64,000 nt of DNA from NCBI GenBank assembly GCA_028551475.1, contig CM052360.1, forward strand, positions 20,928,682 to 20,992,681. The letters are read 5' to 3'. The translations under genes were made by a program, and so were the position numbers. Below the pieces are notes generated by a model. That model was not told the origin of the DNA, did not search any database, and saw nothing but the letters and a program-made list of their open reading frames with translations. This stretch comes from Casuarina equisetifolia. Taxonomy: Eukaryota > Streptophyta > Magnoliopsida > Fagales > Casuarinaceae. Numbering within the stretch: position 1 is the first letter of the stretch; each line of letters starts with the position of its first letter. This document shows positions 11,871 to 22,938 of the stretch, in pieces.

Positions 11871-12900
11871 AAGCATCAGCATAGAAACCCCCAACCAACC
11901 TAACAATTTGTAGGTTTTCATCCCCACCCTCTTTTGTTTTCTCTCTTCTTAAATGCCCCTTAACAAAACCCATTTCTGGTTCTTGGCGGCTGCGTTGTCC
12001 TCGCCGGCTCTAGTGTTTTTTTTTGGCCGGGGGGGGGGGGGGGGGGGGGGGGGGGGCTGGGGGTGGTGAGGGGTGTGGGTGGAGAGAGGGAGTGGTGTTG
12101 GGTGTGAGTTTGCCTGGGGGGGCGGCTAGAACTTGTCTTACTCGTAAAAGTTATGACCATCCATAACATTGACAACACGGCGGTTGGAATAAACTACCGA
12201 AATTCCTATAGTTTCTTTTATTAGTATGAAGTGGAAACAGAAGAGAACGCAAAGACAACAATATAACAAATGATCGGGCGTAGTAGCTGTTATTACTTGA
12301 ACATTATTAATCGAACTAACCCCTTAAATTCTTCTAAGCACCGATCAGCAGCTGCATCACACATCATAACGAAATAAAAAGTAATTAGGTTAATGAGAAA
12401 AGGTCAAACTATTATGAAGTGTCGGTACGTTATCGGCTTTGAATATGACCCTCTGCGGTCTACGTTCCCACTGAATTCCACAGCTTCACCTCTTTGCCGA
12501 GCGCTTCAGCCACGAACACTGACGCATACGGGGTCAACTCCGGGACCGTTTCAGCCCATTACAATATGGAACATCTAATGCTAAGTTCATTTGGGAAATG
12601 GCCTGAGCTACGTTAGAGCCGCAGTCTCATTCACGGTAATGTTCGAATTTGGAATCTTGCTCTGAACGAGAAAGCGAAGTGGTTAGAGAACGGACCAGCC
12701 AGTGGAAGACATTTTCCAAATAGTATCTTCCCCAGGAAGTCAGAAGGTAGACGCGTTAAGTCACTTTTTTGGCCATTCCATCTCGAATACCAACCATTGA
12801 TGCGTTCAACTGGGAATTAGCCAAAGCAACATCAGAATCTTCTACACATACTTACCAAGTCGTATCTCCTCCGTGAAAGCAAGAACATAGACCCGTTCAA
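11871..12900. other. Distal promoter region of GLP 13006, with G29 tract
   Basis: No gene. A run of 29 G lies at 12028-12056, followed by G-rich sequence to about 12124. From about 12390 the sequence is GLP upstream DNA, also found at 40720-41083 and, more diverged, at 45300-45830. Confidence 0.6.
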
Positions 12901-12911
12901 TGACTCGCCCT

Positions 12912-12918
12912 TATAAAT
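12912..12918 (+). promoter_or_regulatory. TATA box of GLP at 13006
   Basis: TATAAAT directly follows the shared GLP module (here CCCGTTCAATGACTCGCC). Confidence 0.75.
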
Positions 12919-13005
12919 AGTCTTGTTGCATTGCAACATTCATCGCCTCTCACCCAACAAGCAAGAGTACACGACATACAGAAAGAGAGAGAGACAAGCT
13001 CAAAA

Positions 13006-13885
13006 ATGAAGAACGCCGTTCCGAAGTATCTATTAGCTGCCGTCCTGTTGGCTGTGGCATGCTCCATTGCTTCTGCCTACGACCCCAGTCCTCTGCAAGA
13101 CTTTTGCGTTTCAACTAACAGTTCTGCTTCTGGAGGTATAGAGTCCTTTGAAGCATCTAAAGTTCTGATTTTCCTCGTGATACAACTCTCCATAATACTG
13201 TTTTGAACTCATTTATTTCCATGTTACAACTCTGCATGTTTACTCAGGGGCAAGAATTACAAGGGTTTGCTTTCCGTTCCGCATCGCGTGTCTCCAGTGT
13301 AAATGTGGAAGCATTCCAGCTCTGATATAACACTCTTTTTCTTGTGCAGTATTTGTGAATGGAAAGTTCTGCAAGGACCCAAAACTTGTCAATGCCAACG
13401 ACTTCTTCTTCTCGGGCTTAAACATTCCGGGGAACACCTCAAATCAACGAGGATCAAGCGTTAATCTTGTAAATGTGGACAAATTATTAGGCCTCAACAC
13501 CTTAGGCATATCTTTGGCTCGCATAGACTTTGCACCATATGGGTTGAATCCTCCACACACTCACCCTCGTGGCACTGAGATTCTAGTAGTCGTAGAGGGT
13601 TCTCTGCTCGTCGGCTTTGTGACATCCAACCCAGAAAACCGCCTCATCACCAAAGTTCTAAATGCAGGAGACGTGTTTGTCTTTCCAATCGGTCTGATTC
13701 ACTTCCAGTTCAACGTGGGTAAGACAAATGCTGTTGCCTTTGCCGGTCTGAGTAGCCAGAATCCTGGCACCATCACCATTGCGAATGCTGTGTTTGGATC
13801 TGATCCTCCCATCAATCCTGATGTGCTTGCCAAGGCCTTCCAAGCGGACAAGAATGTGATTAATTATCTTCAGAAGAAATTCTAA
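13006..13885 (+). CDS. GLP: Germin-like protein, 221-aa type (copy 3)
   Basis: Exons 13006-13135 and 13350-13885 are joined across a 214-bp phase-1 intron. The signal peptide covers residues 1-24 (IASA|YDP). Cys34/Cys51, ligands His113/His115/Glu120/His161, and sequons at Asn38 and Asn72 are all kept. The intron is ~75 bases longer than in the 1653, 16096 and 26765 copies, matching the 41206 and 45915 copies. The C-terminus is KKF instead of KQF. Exon 2 shares diagnostic bases with the 16096 copy, while the 3' UTR matches the 1653 and 41206 copies: a mosaic. A LINE in the 3' UTR region (13948) removes the usual poly(A) signal position. The frame is intact. Confidence 0.93.
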
Positions 13886-13947
13886 TGAGAGAGTGTTAAA
13901 AGGGAATGAACTACGTGTAATAGCCAATTACGAATCATTTGATTATT

Positions 13948-14361
13948 CTTTTTTTTGGTGGAAAGGTAAATTGCATTAATACATATTAAAGTACAAAAGC
14001 AAAGGGGCATACCCTAGTATTACAAAAGTCACCATATCTATGAAAAGATGGAAGTTGGAAGCCTCCAAATCTCACTCAAAATAATATTGCATTGAGAAGA
14101 TTTTATATTTCTAAACAAAGAAGCTCTCCCTCGTACTATCTTCTTTATTTTCGCTAAGAGAATAGGGATATCTATTGTTTTCCCTTGAAAACGTCTTCTA
14201 TTTCGTTTAGCCCATATACAATAAATACAAGCTAAGAAAGATATCTTGAGAAGTTGGGCAGCTAAATCTCTTCCTTTTATTGCTTTGATCATCCATTGTA
14301 GTTCTTCATTTCATCCTCCAATGTCACGTCGGATTCCATTCTGAGCAAGAATACTTTTCCA
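13948..14361 (-). mobile_element. Short LINE 3' end inserted behind GLP 13006
   Basis: T-run 13948-13956 (poly(A) tail), then the reverse of the LINE 3' UTR and ORF2 C-terminus. The frame at 14038-14292 keeps WMIKAIKGRDLAA-like and LPTSIFS ends. It breaks the GLP 3' flank between GATTATTC and the expected CAATTAAAG. Sequence at 14362-14437 contains the direct repeat ACTGGCAACATT twice, suggesting filler at the junction with block A copy 2. Confidence 0.8.
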
Positions 14362-16003
14362 AATACTGGCAACATTCGACCAAAATATTCGACCAAAAAT
14401 AAAAGAAAAATAATAACTGGCAACATTAAGGCTCATAATTTCTGTTTTGATATTAGAATAGAGCCCTACAATGTGATATTGATGACCTGAAAGATTAGAG
14501 TCCAATCCTCAATACCAGATCATGATCATGATCATGATGAGTCATTATCATATTTCTTAGGTAGTATACTTGATTTTGATGGATTATTTTCCGCCTTCTT
14601 TCAGATGAGCAACTAAAATGTGGAATTAAATATATTTGATCTTATCTTAATGACTTTTCTTTATTCTCTCTTGTTGAGGCTGTATAATATTGGAGTTGGA
14701 TTAGGCTTATATCTTGCTCTTGTATTTCAACAAGATATGGTCTCTCACTCCAGCCTTTATTAATAAAATATGTCAGATGTTGCCCCCTTAAAAAAATAAT
14801 GAAAAAAATAAAAATAAAAATTAGAAATTACAAAGCTTCACATTCAATCACAAAACAATTCATTATTTTTTCCTTGTTCTTGATTCTTATTAAATGGCCC
14901 TAAATCCTAGCCTAGCATGATTAGTTTTAGATTTTGATCATTCAAACCTTATTCTATTTAGAATATAGATGTGGACCTTACTTTCGCATTTTGATTTATA
15001 TCAACAGAGAATTGTTTTCCCGGGAAAGACTTTTGCATTATAAAAGCAAGAAAAGAACTACACTATCTTGATAAATAATATTGGCATCTTTAATAGCCTT
15101 TGGGTGCTAAGATTAGCTTTTTAGTATATAATTTTCCCCATACATTTTTCTTATCCTTGCACTTCGGAAATTTTAAATTGTCGATGTTAATGATATCTTG
15201 AGCTACCTAAAAGGGTCTCCAATGGCATTGATGCCCTAAAGGTTATGGTTCATCACCCACTTCTAAAGCTGGTTCTTCAACATCCACCCGAAATTTGTCG
15301 TGCGGAACCTGTCCTGGAACGTAGATGGATATATACACATGTTTCGTGCAATAAAACTCTAGGAACTGTAGATAACTTTTTAGACAATAAAATAGGTGGT
15401 AAAATGATTTTTTTTGATAATATGTTATAATTATTTTCCATGAATATACTTCTATTCCTTACAAGTTGAATTTAAAACAAAAAGTAAAGTTTTCAACAAT
15501 TGAACTGGATACTTACATAGCCAATAAAACGAACTCGGAAAGTTTTCTTCCTTCGGTAACCAAAGATGACGAGGGACCCTAGGGACTTCTTTAAAAAGAA
15601 CAATAGACTTTTTTTTAACAATTGACGAAAGCCACACCAGAACTTCACTGTTCTCTTAGCTGAAGAGGTCAAATTTGGATGATTTTTTGAACGTGGCCAC
15701 AGCAGTCGTGGAAGAATGAATAACCCATTAAATAAAACACTTTGACCTATTTTGAACGAACAAGCGAACTGGCTAGAGAACGGCCCAGCCACCGAATAAA
15801 CATTTATCAAATAGTATCTTCTCCAGGAAGTTAGAAGATAGACGCGTAAAGTTACTCTTTCGGCCATTTCCATCTCGAATATCAACCCAGGATGCTTTCA
15901 ACTGGGAATTAGCCAAATCAACATCAGAATCTTCTACAACCACTTACCAAGTCGTATCTCCTCCGTGAAAGCAAGAACATAGACCCGTTCAGTGACTCGC
16001 CGT

Positions 16004-16010
16004 TATAAAT
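16004..16010 (+). promoter_or_regulatory. TATA box of GLP at 16096
   Basis: TATAAAT after CCCGTTCAGTGACTCGCC, at the same distance to the ATG as in the other copies. Confidence 0.75.
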
Positions 16011-16095
16011 AGTCGTGTTCCATTGCAACATTCATCGTTCCTCACCCAACAAGCAGGAGTACACGAAGTACAGAAAGAGAGAGACAACCCCAAAA

Positions 16096-16901
16096 ATGAA
16101 GAACGCCGTTCCAAAGTTCCTAGTAGCTGCCGTCCTCTTGTCTGTGGCATGCTCCATTGCTTCTGCCTACGACCCTAGCCCTCTGCAAGACTTTTGCGTT
16201 TCAACTAACAGTTCTGCTTCTGGAGGTATAGAGTCCTTTCAAGCATCTGAAGTTCTGATTTTCCTCGTGATATAACTCTGCATAATACTGCTTTGAACTC
16301 ATTTATTTTCATGTTAATGTGGAAGCATTCCAGCTCTGATATAACACTCTTTTTTTGCCGTGCAGTATTTGTGAATGGAAAGTTCTGCAAGGACCCAAAA
16401 CTTGTCAACGCCAACGACTTCTTCTTCTCGGGCCTAAACATTCCGGGGAACACCTCAAATCAACGAGGATCAAGTGTTAATCTTGTAAACGTGGACAAAT
16501 TATTAGGCCTCAACACCTTAGGCATATCTTTGGCTCGCATAGACTTTGCGCCATATGGGTTGAACCCTCCACACACTCACCCTCGTGGCACTGAGATTCT
16601 GGTAGTCGTAGAGGGTTCTCTGCTCGTCGGCTTTGTGACATCCAACCCAGAAAACCGCCTCATCACCAAAGTTCTAAATGCAGGAGACGTGTTTGTCTTT
16701 CCAATCGGTCTGATTCACTTCCAGTTCAACGTGGGTAAGACAAATGCTGTTGCCTTTGCCGGTCTGAGTAGCCAGAATCCTGGCACCATCACCATTGCGA
16801 ATGCTGTGTTTGGATCTGATCCTCCCATCAATCCTGATGTGCTTGCCAAGGCCTTCCAAGCGGACAAGAATGTGATTAATTATCTTCAGAAACAGTTCTG
16901 A
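16096..16901 (+). CDS. GLP: Germin-like protein, 221-aa type (copy 4)
   Basis: Exons 16096-16225 and 16366-16901 with a 140-bp intron encode 221 aa. All key features are present: signal peptide 1-24, Cys34/Cys51, His113/His115/Glu120/His161, and sequons at Asn38 and Asn72. The promoter, exon 1 and the shortened intron are block-A type (like 1653). The last third of exon 2 (GCTGTGTTT, CAAGCGGACAAGAATGTG) is like the 13006 copy. The 3' UTR is of a third type, seen again at 42689. This patchwork is best explained by gene conversion or unequal crossing-over. The frame is intact, so it is probably functional. Confidence 0.93.
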
Positions 16902-16905
16902 TGGG

Positions 16906-18390
16906 ATAGTAGTAAAATAAATGATGTGCCTGTAATAGCCAATAAGGAATTGTTTGACGAATCAATTAAAATTTGTCATTTTTTCAGTTGTTATTTCATA
17001 GTACCAACAATACCAATGAAATGATATTTTTTCATATGCCTTCCTTGAAATTGTCCAATAATTGTGGTCTACTCCATCAAAATGGGTATCAAGTTGTAAA
17101 CAGTGGTTTAAGAATGGTAATCACATGGCATTTAGAATATATATAACTATATTCAGTATAGTGTATATTGGCTTCTGGTTTTGCTTTGTTCTCCTAATTT
17201 CTTTGAACCTAGATCAACTTTGTTACAACGCTTTCATAAAAAAAATGCTTATGTATATATAGTCTTATTATGGCTATGCTTTTCATTGAAAAGGTATTGA
17301 AAAGAACAGAATCTTCAGAACAATTAAGAAGTAAGTGTAAGTATCTATTAATATAAACATGCTTCATATCATTAATTTTTAGTGCATACAAAGAGTGGGC
17401 AAGTTTTAAAACACGTGATTGCACATGGCCGTGAAGCGTCTTTATAGTTACCGGGGTATGCGAAGTGTAGACTTGCTAATGCTTAGAATAAAAGCATCAC
17501 CACAAACAAGAACGATGTAATGACTATGACCAAATAACCATTAGCCATCACTGTAAGTTCGAGTGTCTTTGATGGGATATTTATGATTGAAATGCCAAAA
17601 TTTAACTAATTCGATGGTTAAACTTTGCATTTCTTTGTCATTTTCTTGAGATTTTTCAATCAAATTTGAGTGATAATGATCGAGAATTGTTCCAACTTGA
17701 CTTTGAATTTAAAACGCGTTTGAACTTGACTAACCTGCTATGTATGTTGCTTGTGGAAAAAAAAAATTATCCGTAGTTTGGTAATGGAGAAATTAAATAA
17801 AAAATTATTCATGTTATTCCTGCAAAAACAGATGGCGATCTTGTCAATTTTTGAAGATATAAAAATCCTGACTTTGTTCTTGTTGACTATATTGAACTTG
17901 CATTTCTCTTTGTAATGATCAAAATAATTTAATTGCATGCCAAATGAGCTAATTATTGGGAATTTGCAGCTTGGATGAGTCATCAAAGGAGAAATATTCT
18001 CATAAAAGTATCACCCAAAGTAAGACCCAAGTAGCCTTAACTTCACAAAATTTCAACAAGAATTTTGATTTACTAGATATTGGGAGATCAATTCCATGAA
18101 ATGAAGGTGCTTTTTACTGCCCTCTAAAAGAATGGAAGACTCCAAGGAGGCTGGACCCGCGCCGGGCCTGCACCCTCGCGGATATTAAAGTCCGAAATAT
18201 ACTTTAATATTATGTAAAACTCACACAAGCATATAATATGCATTTGTGTAATATGATTAAGGATAGAATAGCAAGCTTAACCCAAATTCAACCTCCAAAG
18301 TCTGCCAAATTGGAGTATTATTATGAGAATTAATAAGAAAAGGTCCCTTGACCTGCAAAAGTCAGAGCTCTACTTGTATAGCTTGTCGCT
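16906..18390. other. GLP 3' flank and unassigned sequence
   Basis: 16907-17600 is homologous to 42700-43630, the downstream flank of a GLP. From 17600 to 18390 I see no gene, only one GC-rich patch at about 18153-18182 in an AT-rich setting. Confidence 0.5.
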
Positions 18391-18565
18391 ATATAAAGGG
18401 TTCTCTTCTTCTTGTGTTCTTCGTGTTATTTAGTACAGCAGAAAGCAAACTAGTAGAAAAACAACTAGAGAGCAAAATGAATTGCCTTCAGGCTTCTGGA
18501 TCTCCTGTTTGCATGGCCACCATTATCTTTTATACTTGCATTTGGATCCCGTTCTTCCAAATGGT
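18391..18565 (+). pseudogene. 5' part of a RING-H2-type gene, cut by a LINE
   Basis: A TATATAAAGG promoter element at 18391-18401 is followed by an ATG at 18477 that opens 30 codons with a hydrophobic run (ATIIFYTCIWIPFF), as in small membrane-anchored RING-H2 ligases. The frame ends exactly where LINE sequence starts. The link to the RING domain at 20039 is inferred from a degenerate 12-bp duplication flanking the LINE (18554-18565 and 19874-19885, 9 of 12 equal). Joining the two flanks does not give one open frame, so the gene is broken in any case. Confidence 0.45.
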
Positions 18566-19873
18566 CTAAAGATGCATCCAGAAAAGTGTCAAATTTTCTT
18601 TTCAGGCCTATCTGGACAGGAAAAGGCTTTAATACTTGATCATATTCCTATCCAAGAAGGCCAATTTCCCATAAAATACTTAGGAGTTCCATTGATTACT
18701 AAAAGACTCTCTAACCTAGATTGTACTATCCTGACAGAAAAGATATTGAGCAGAATTGAATGTTGGGAGTCTAAGCATATTAGTTATGGGGGGAGATTGT
18801 AGCTAGCAAAAAGTGTTCTATTCTCATTGCAAATATATTGGATGCAAATTTTTCTATTGCCAAAACAAACTCTTTATGAAATTGAAAAAAGGATTAGAAC
18901 TTTCCTTTGGGCAGGTAAATCTAATGGACGATGTGTAGCGAAAGTGGCATGAAAAGAAGTTTGTTGGCTTAAAATTTCTAGAGGACTGGGTTTGATAGAC
19001 ATTTATACTTAGAATAAGGCGGCAATTAGAAAGCTCTTATGGTTTCTTATGTACCCCAACTCAAACTTTTTATAGTTTAAATGGATGATAACAGAAAATT
19101 TGAACGAAAAGAATGTATTAGAAGTTGAGATGAAAGGATCACTAGCTTGGAGTTTTAGGAATATTTTACAAGTAAGAAGTGAACTCACACAACTAGTGAC
19201 GGGCTCAAAATACAATATTGCCAAAAGGTATGTAGCACTAAGAGAGAACAGAGAAGATACTGAATAGGCAATACTTGTATGGAAAGAAGGAGTACCAAAG
19301 CATAATTTTATCTATCGGATCACTTTAAAAGACAAACTATCCATAGCAGATCGGGTGGCTAAATGAAATAGTTCAGTGGATATACAATGCAACCTTTGCC
19401 AACAAGAAGAAGAATCACAAGAACATTTATTTTTTAAGCGCAGGTTCACAAACTACATCTGGAAGGCTTTGTTAGGCATGAATGGATTAACTCAAAGGAT
19501 TGAACATTGAAGAGCTGAAATATATTGGATTATCAAGATTGTCAAGAGGAAGAGCTTTGCAGCAACTTTGCTTAGTATATCTTTCAAGGCCGTATTGTAT
19601 CACATTTGGAGAGAAAGGAATAGAACAAGATTTAGCGATATAAGTCTAGATAACTCAACCATTATTGCTAAAATCAAAAAGGATGTAAGAGAAAAGATTT
19701 CATCTACCAGAGAAGTCAAGCTTACAAACTGTAATAAATTTTTACAAGAGCTTTGGAATTTGCTAAATGCAATGTTTGAGCTTAGATGATGATATTTTGT
19801 AATCGAACAATCTTGTAAACTTTTTTATGGTGATATATAATTTGACCTTTCACAAAAAAAAAAAAAAAAAAAA
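18566..19873 (+). mobile_element. 5'-truncated LINE, second subfamily
   Basis: ORF2 begins at the KCQIFFSGL region of the reverse transcriptase and continues through LGVPLITKRL, a degenerate zf-RVT (HNFI ... CNLC ... HLFF) and a C-terminus ending MFELR at 19789, then the 3' UTR and A20 at 19854-19873. Several stop codons and frameshifts show it is dead. Its tail differs from the LINE at 56120, and the same tail type is found at 52117-52407, 21800-22010 and about 25690-25850. Confidence 0.85.
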
Positions 19874-20224
19874 CTTAAGAATGGTTTGGCCACAATGATG
19901 GGCTTCCTCTTCTTCACGTCTCGGCCGGAGGAGAGCTTCCGGGGGCGCACTTGACGGCTGCCAGGTTCGAAGATTTGTGGAGTTACAGCACTACAGGGAA
20001 GGAAAATATGGAAGAGATGTGGAGTTGAGAAGGAAGACGTGGTTAGCCAACTCTCGAGATGTGGCCATGTCTTCCATATGCACTGCATCGAACGGTGGCT
20101 TGACCGGAATCACTTCACCTGCCCCCTCTGTAGATCCTCCTTGTTCTCTGATGTAAATACTGATCGCCATGCAAACTGTGGAGGAAGTCCTCCACGTATC
20201 AGCTCCTTCCTGGGTTTTTCTTGA
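19874..20224 (+). pseudogene. 3' part of a RING-H2 E3 ligase-like gene
   Basis: The frame at 20039-20224 encodes the second half of a RING-H2 finger: CGHVFHMHCIERWL, ten residues on CPLCRS, then a short tail. This supplies His-His-Cys and Cys-X2-Cys. The first Cys-X2-Cys pair is missing: upstream, a different frame reads ARFEDLWSYSTTGKENMEE, then frame and sequence are lost just where CXXC should be. RING-H2 proteins of this size are E3 ubiquitin ligases (RHA2/XERICO-like architecture, inferred). Without the first zinc site it could not fold normally. The LINE lies immediately upstream. Confidence 0.65.
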
Positions 20225-21530
20225 CATTTTCTCTTAGTGGAACAGTTTCTGTAAATCCTTCGATGATTTAATATCAATTTTCTTATAAAGCCAAAGTTTG
20301 TGTTTGTCATACCTGTGAGATTAATCCTCCACTCGGGAAACAATGGTTGTTCTTTTAGCAATATTTGAAACAAAAGGAGGAAAACCACTCTGTTCTTCAG
20401 GAAGATGAAGAGGACTAAAATAATCGCTCAGTGGTATTAGGTGCTTGATTGACAAGGTAACCCAGGTGTTAACTGTTGGTTGTTTGTCCTGTCTTGGGTT
20501 GAATTATACAGTTGTTAATAGATAAAGAGTGATATTCTTCAAGATGTCAACGGCGCGGTTTACATAAGATATTGTCTTTTGCTTGGCATATGTCCAAGCG
20601 TTCTCAAATCTAGGAATCGTTTGTCTTTATCTTCATAGTTCGAACAAGCACGAGCGATATTAAGTTTCTTTTCCATGGCAACTTGTGGAGGAGGTTTACA
20701 TTAATGGGCATCTTAGGACGAATATTGACATGTGAGCACATGATGGGCAAGGGCCATGTTCCGTTGGATGGACCATTTATATGTTGAAAGCTTTTAAATT
20801 AATTTTTAGGCCAGATTTCAACTCTTGTTAGAAAATGCATTCATTCATTAAAATTGGGCGGTAAAGGAATGAAACACATTTCATTTTAAAAAGGATTTTC
20901 AAGTAAGATTGAGATAATATGAGATAGTTCGTATTATTTGTACCATGTTTTTCTTATAAATTATGTGGGCGATAGGTTGCAATTGTAATTAGTATGTAAC
21001 CTTATAAATTACTTTGGGTTAGGGTTTTGTGCAGCTGAGTGCTACTTTTTAAATTTGAATTTTGATATTATATCTAAAAACTTATTCTCTCCTAATTTCG
21101 ATATTTCATTTTAAAAAATGTTCAAACAAAATTTAAACCATATGAAACAATGGAAGCTAATTTTCTGTTTATTTTTCTTCTTGGACTTTATAGCTGCTAG
21201 CTCCACCGCAAGCAATCTGTGCTGGGAACAAGCCTGATCTATGCATCGAAAAAGGAAGGGGATGCAGAGGGTTAGACATGCGAATGAATAGAAGTATTTT
21301 ATATGGGTGCAAGTTGTTATTAGTGATCCAGAATTCTTGCCTAGATATGATTGTTTACCTGGTGCCTTTCCCCTTCTTTCTTCTGCAGTTCCTGCCCTTG
21401 ACTCAGATCATCAATTTGTGTTCTGCTATGCACATGGAGGCAAGTTAGTTAGACCTCTTAATCATTGACCTGAAAAAATCCAGGGAAAAAAAAGCATTGA
21501 CCTAGATATTAAAGAACCTCCTTAAAGCGT
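20225..21530. other. Unassigned intergenic sequence
   Basis: AT-rich, with no convincing coding frame. The part from about 21420 is homologous to 24310-24570, so some of it belongs to another local duplication. Confidence 0.5.
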
Positions 21531-21532
21531 TC

Positions 21533-21657
21533 TATATAAGGATATAACATAGGATATAATAAGAAACAACACATGGATTCCTCTATCCGGCCTTCTTCAT
21601 TTCTTCCCATAGCACGAAGCATTTTGTCTCTATTGGATGCTAAAAGGAGAAGGAAAG
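21533..21657 (+). other. Possible promoter and first exon of an unknown small gene
   Basis: TATATAAGG at 21533, ATG at 21573, 28 codons (MDSSIRPSSFLPIARSILSL...) and a good splice donor AAAG|GTAAGG at 21657/21658. No second exon is recognised downstream, where LINE debris begins at about 21800. The homologous place near 24470 has lost the frame. I do not recognise the peptide; this is weakly supported. Confidence 0.2.
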
Positions 21658-21799
21658 GTAAGGAATCAAAATGATCGAGGAAGGAATTTCCTAGCTTTGG
21701 ACGTGACGAACCTGGTGGATTTTGGACTTGTCCATAGTCATTCCTTCCCGATTCTTATTACAATTTATTTCCTAGCTTTAATTATTTAGTTTCAATATT

Positions 21800-22010
21800 A
21801 TTATTTAGGCTTAAAAACTACATTTGGAAAATTTCAAAACTTTTGCAAAAAATTATTACAATTTATAGGCTTTATTTCCCTAATTGATGAAATCTTACCT
21901 CTAACATCATTTTTGATTTTAACAATAATGGTTGAGTTGTCTACATTTTTACAATTGTATCTTCTTCTATTCCTTTCTCACCAAATGTGATATAATGTAG
22001 CTTTGAAGGA
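21800..22010 (-). mobile_element. LINE tail fragment, second subfamily
   Basis: The reverse complement matches the 3' coding end of the LINE at 18566 (KISST, TNCNKFLQ), with many substitutions. It is heavily decayed. Confidence 0.6.
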
Positions 22011-22194
22011 TACACTAAATAGGGTGTTGCAAAACTGTTATATTTAATAGATCTAATCATCTAATGTAATTCTACTCTCCATTGTTTAATTCTTTAAGAT
22101 AATCCATTCGTGTAGTAGAATCTCCAAATATAATTTGAGAACCTACAATTGAATAATAAATTTTCTTGCTATTTTTCTTGTTGTGTTGACAAAA

Positions 22195-22700
22195 AAAGCA
22201 TTGTAGTAAGTTTTTGCAAGAGTTTTATAATTTTGAAATATATTTTTTGAGCTTAGATAATAATGTTATAGTACAACAAGGCCTTCTTAAAAGCATTGGC
22301 GATTGGAATTTTAAACTGCAATGGATGATTAAAGCAACTATGAGAAAGGATTTGGTGTAAAGCTTCTTAAGCTTTATTTCTTAACATGTTTCTATTGTAT
22401 ATGATTTGATCATAATCATAAACGTTTTCAAAATAAGACTATTGATATACTAATTTTGTTGGCTATAGTCCAAAAGTAGTTTGTGAAAGAGCATCTCTAT
22501 TTAGGAATATTAAATTCTGTTAGAGGAATATTTTATTGTGTCATAGTTGAAGAATTTCAAATTCTATTTTCTTTTAGATAAATTGTAATACTAGGGTGTA
22601 CCCGTAAACTTTTGTATTCTTTTATTTTTTGATAAATAAACTCACATATTTATAAAAATGTTATAACTAAACAATTTTTTACTACAATTGATAATATATA
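22195..22700 (+). mobile_element. Composite LINE debris
   Basis: A few dozen bases of second-subfamily tail (22195-22260) are joined to first-subfamily ORF2 C-terminus (22290-22560, LQWMIKAT, ARIRR- and RASLFRNIK-like) and 3' UTR. All frames are broken. It borders the 3' side of the B3-type gene. Confidence 0.6.
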
Positions 22701-22938
22701 ATATTTGACATTCACAAAAAAGAAAAATTCCCAAATAAAATAAACAACCATTCAATCTGCTAATGTGGTAATACTAGATAATCCATAAAGAAATTACGGA
22801 GATGGTAATAAGACCATAGAAACATGAGCTCGTTTAATATTGGAAGTACAACTATTATCTAAACGAGTGAAATAAAAGAACAAAGAATAATTGTTCTTTA
22901 CATCCCATATGTGGTCATTCTTCTATCATTGCTGCCTC

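Larger units (their letters stand above)
2577..13940. repeat. Segmental duplication B+C, copy 1
   Basis: This interval is collinear with 27757-42140. It contains a B3-gene remnant, an antisense LINE, a GLP fragment, LINE pieces, a 225-aa-type GLP, a poly(A)-tailed repeat with a small reading frame, and a 221-aa-type GLP. The left breakpoint falls right behind the GLP 3' end here, but right behind the promoter of an inverted GLP in the second copy. Private insertions in each copy account for most of the ~3-kb length difference. Confidence 0.85.
14438..16905. repeat. Block A copy 2 (upstream region plus GLP)
   Basis: Nearly identical to 1-2460 from AATTTCTGTTTTGATATTAG onward. The region before the GLP (to about 16000) has no gene of its own. 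Past the GLP stop codon the two copies diverge completely in their 3' UTRs. Confidence 0.85.
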
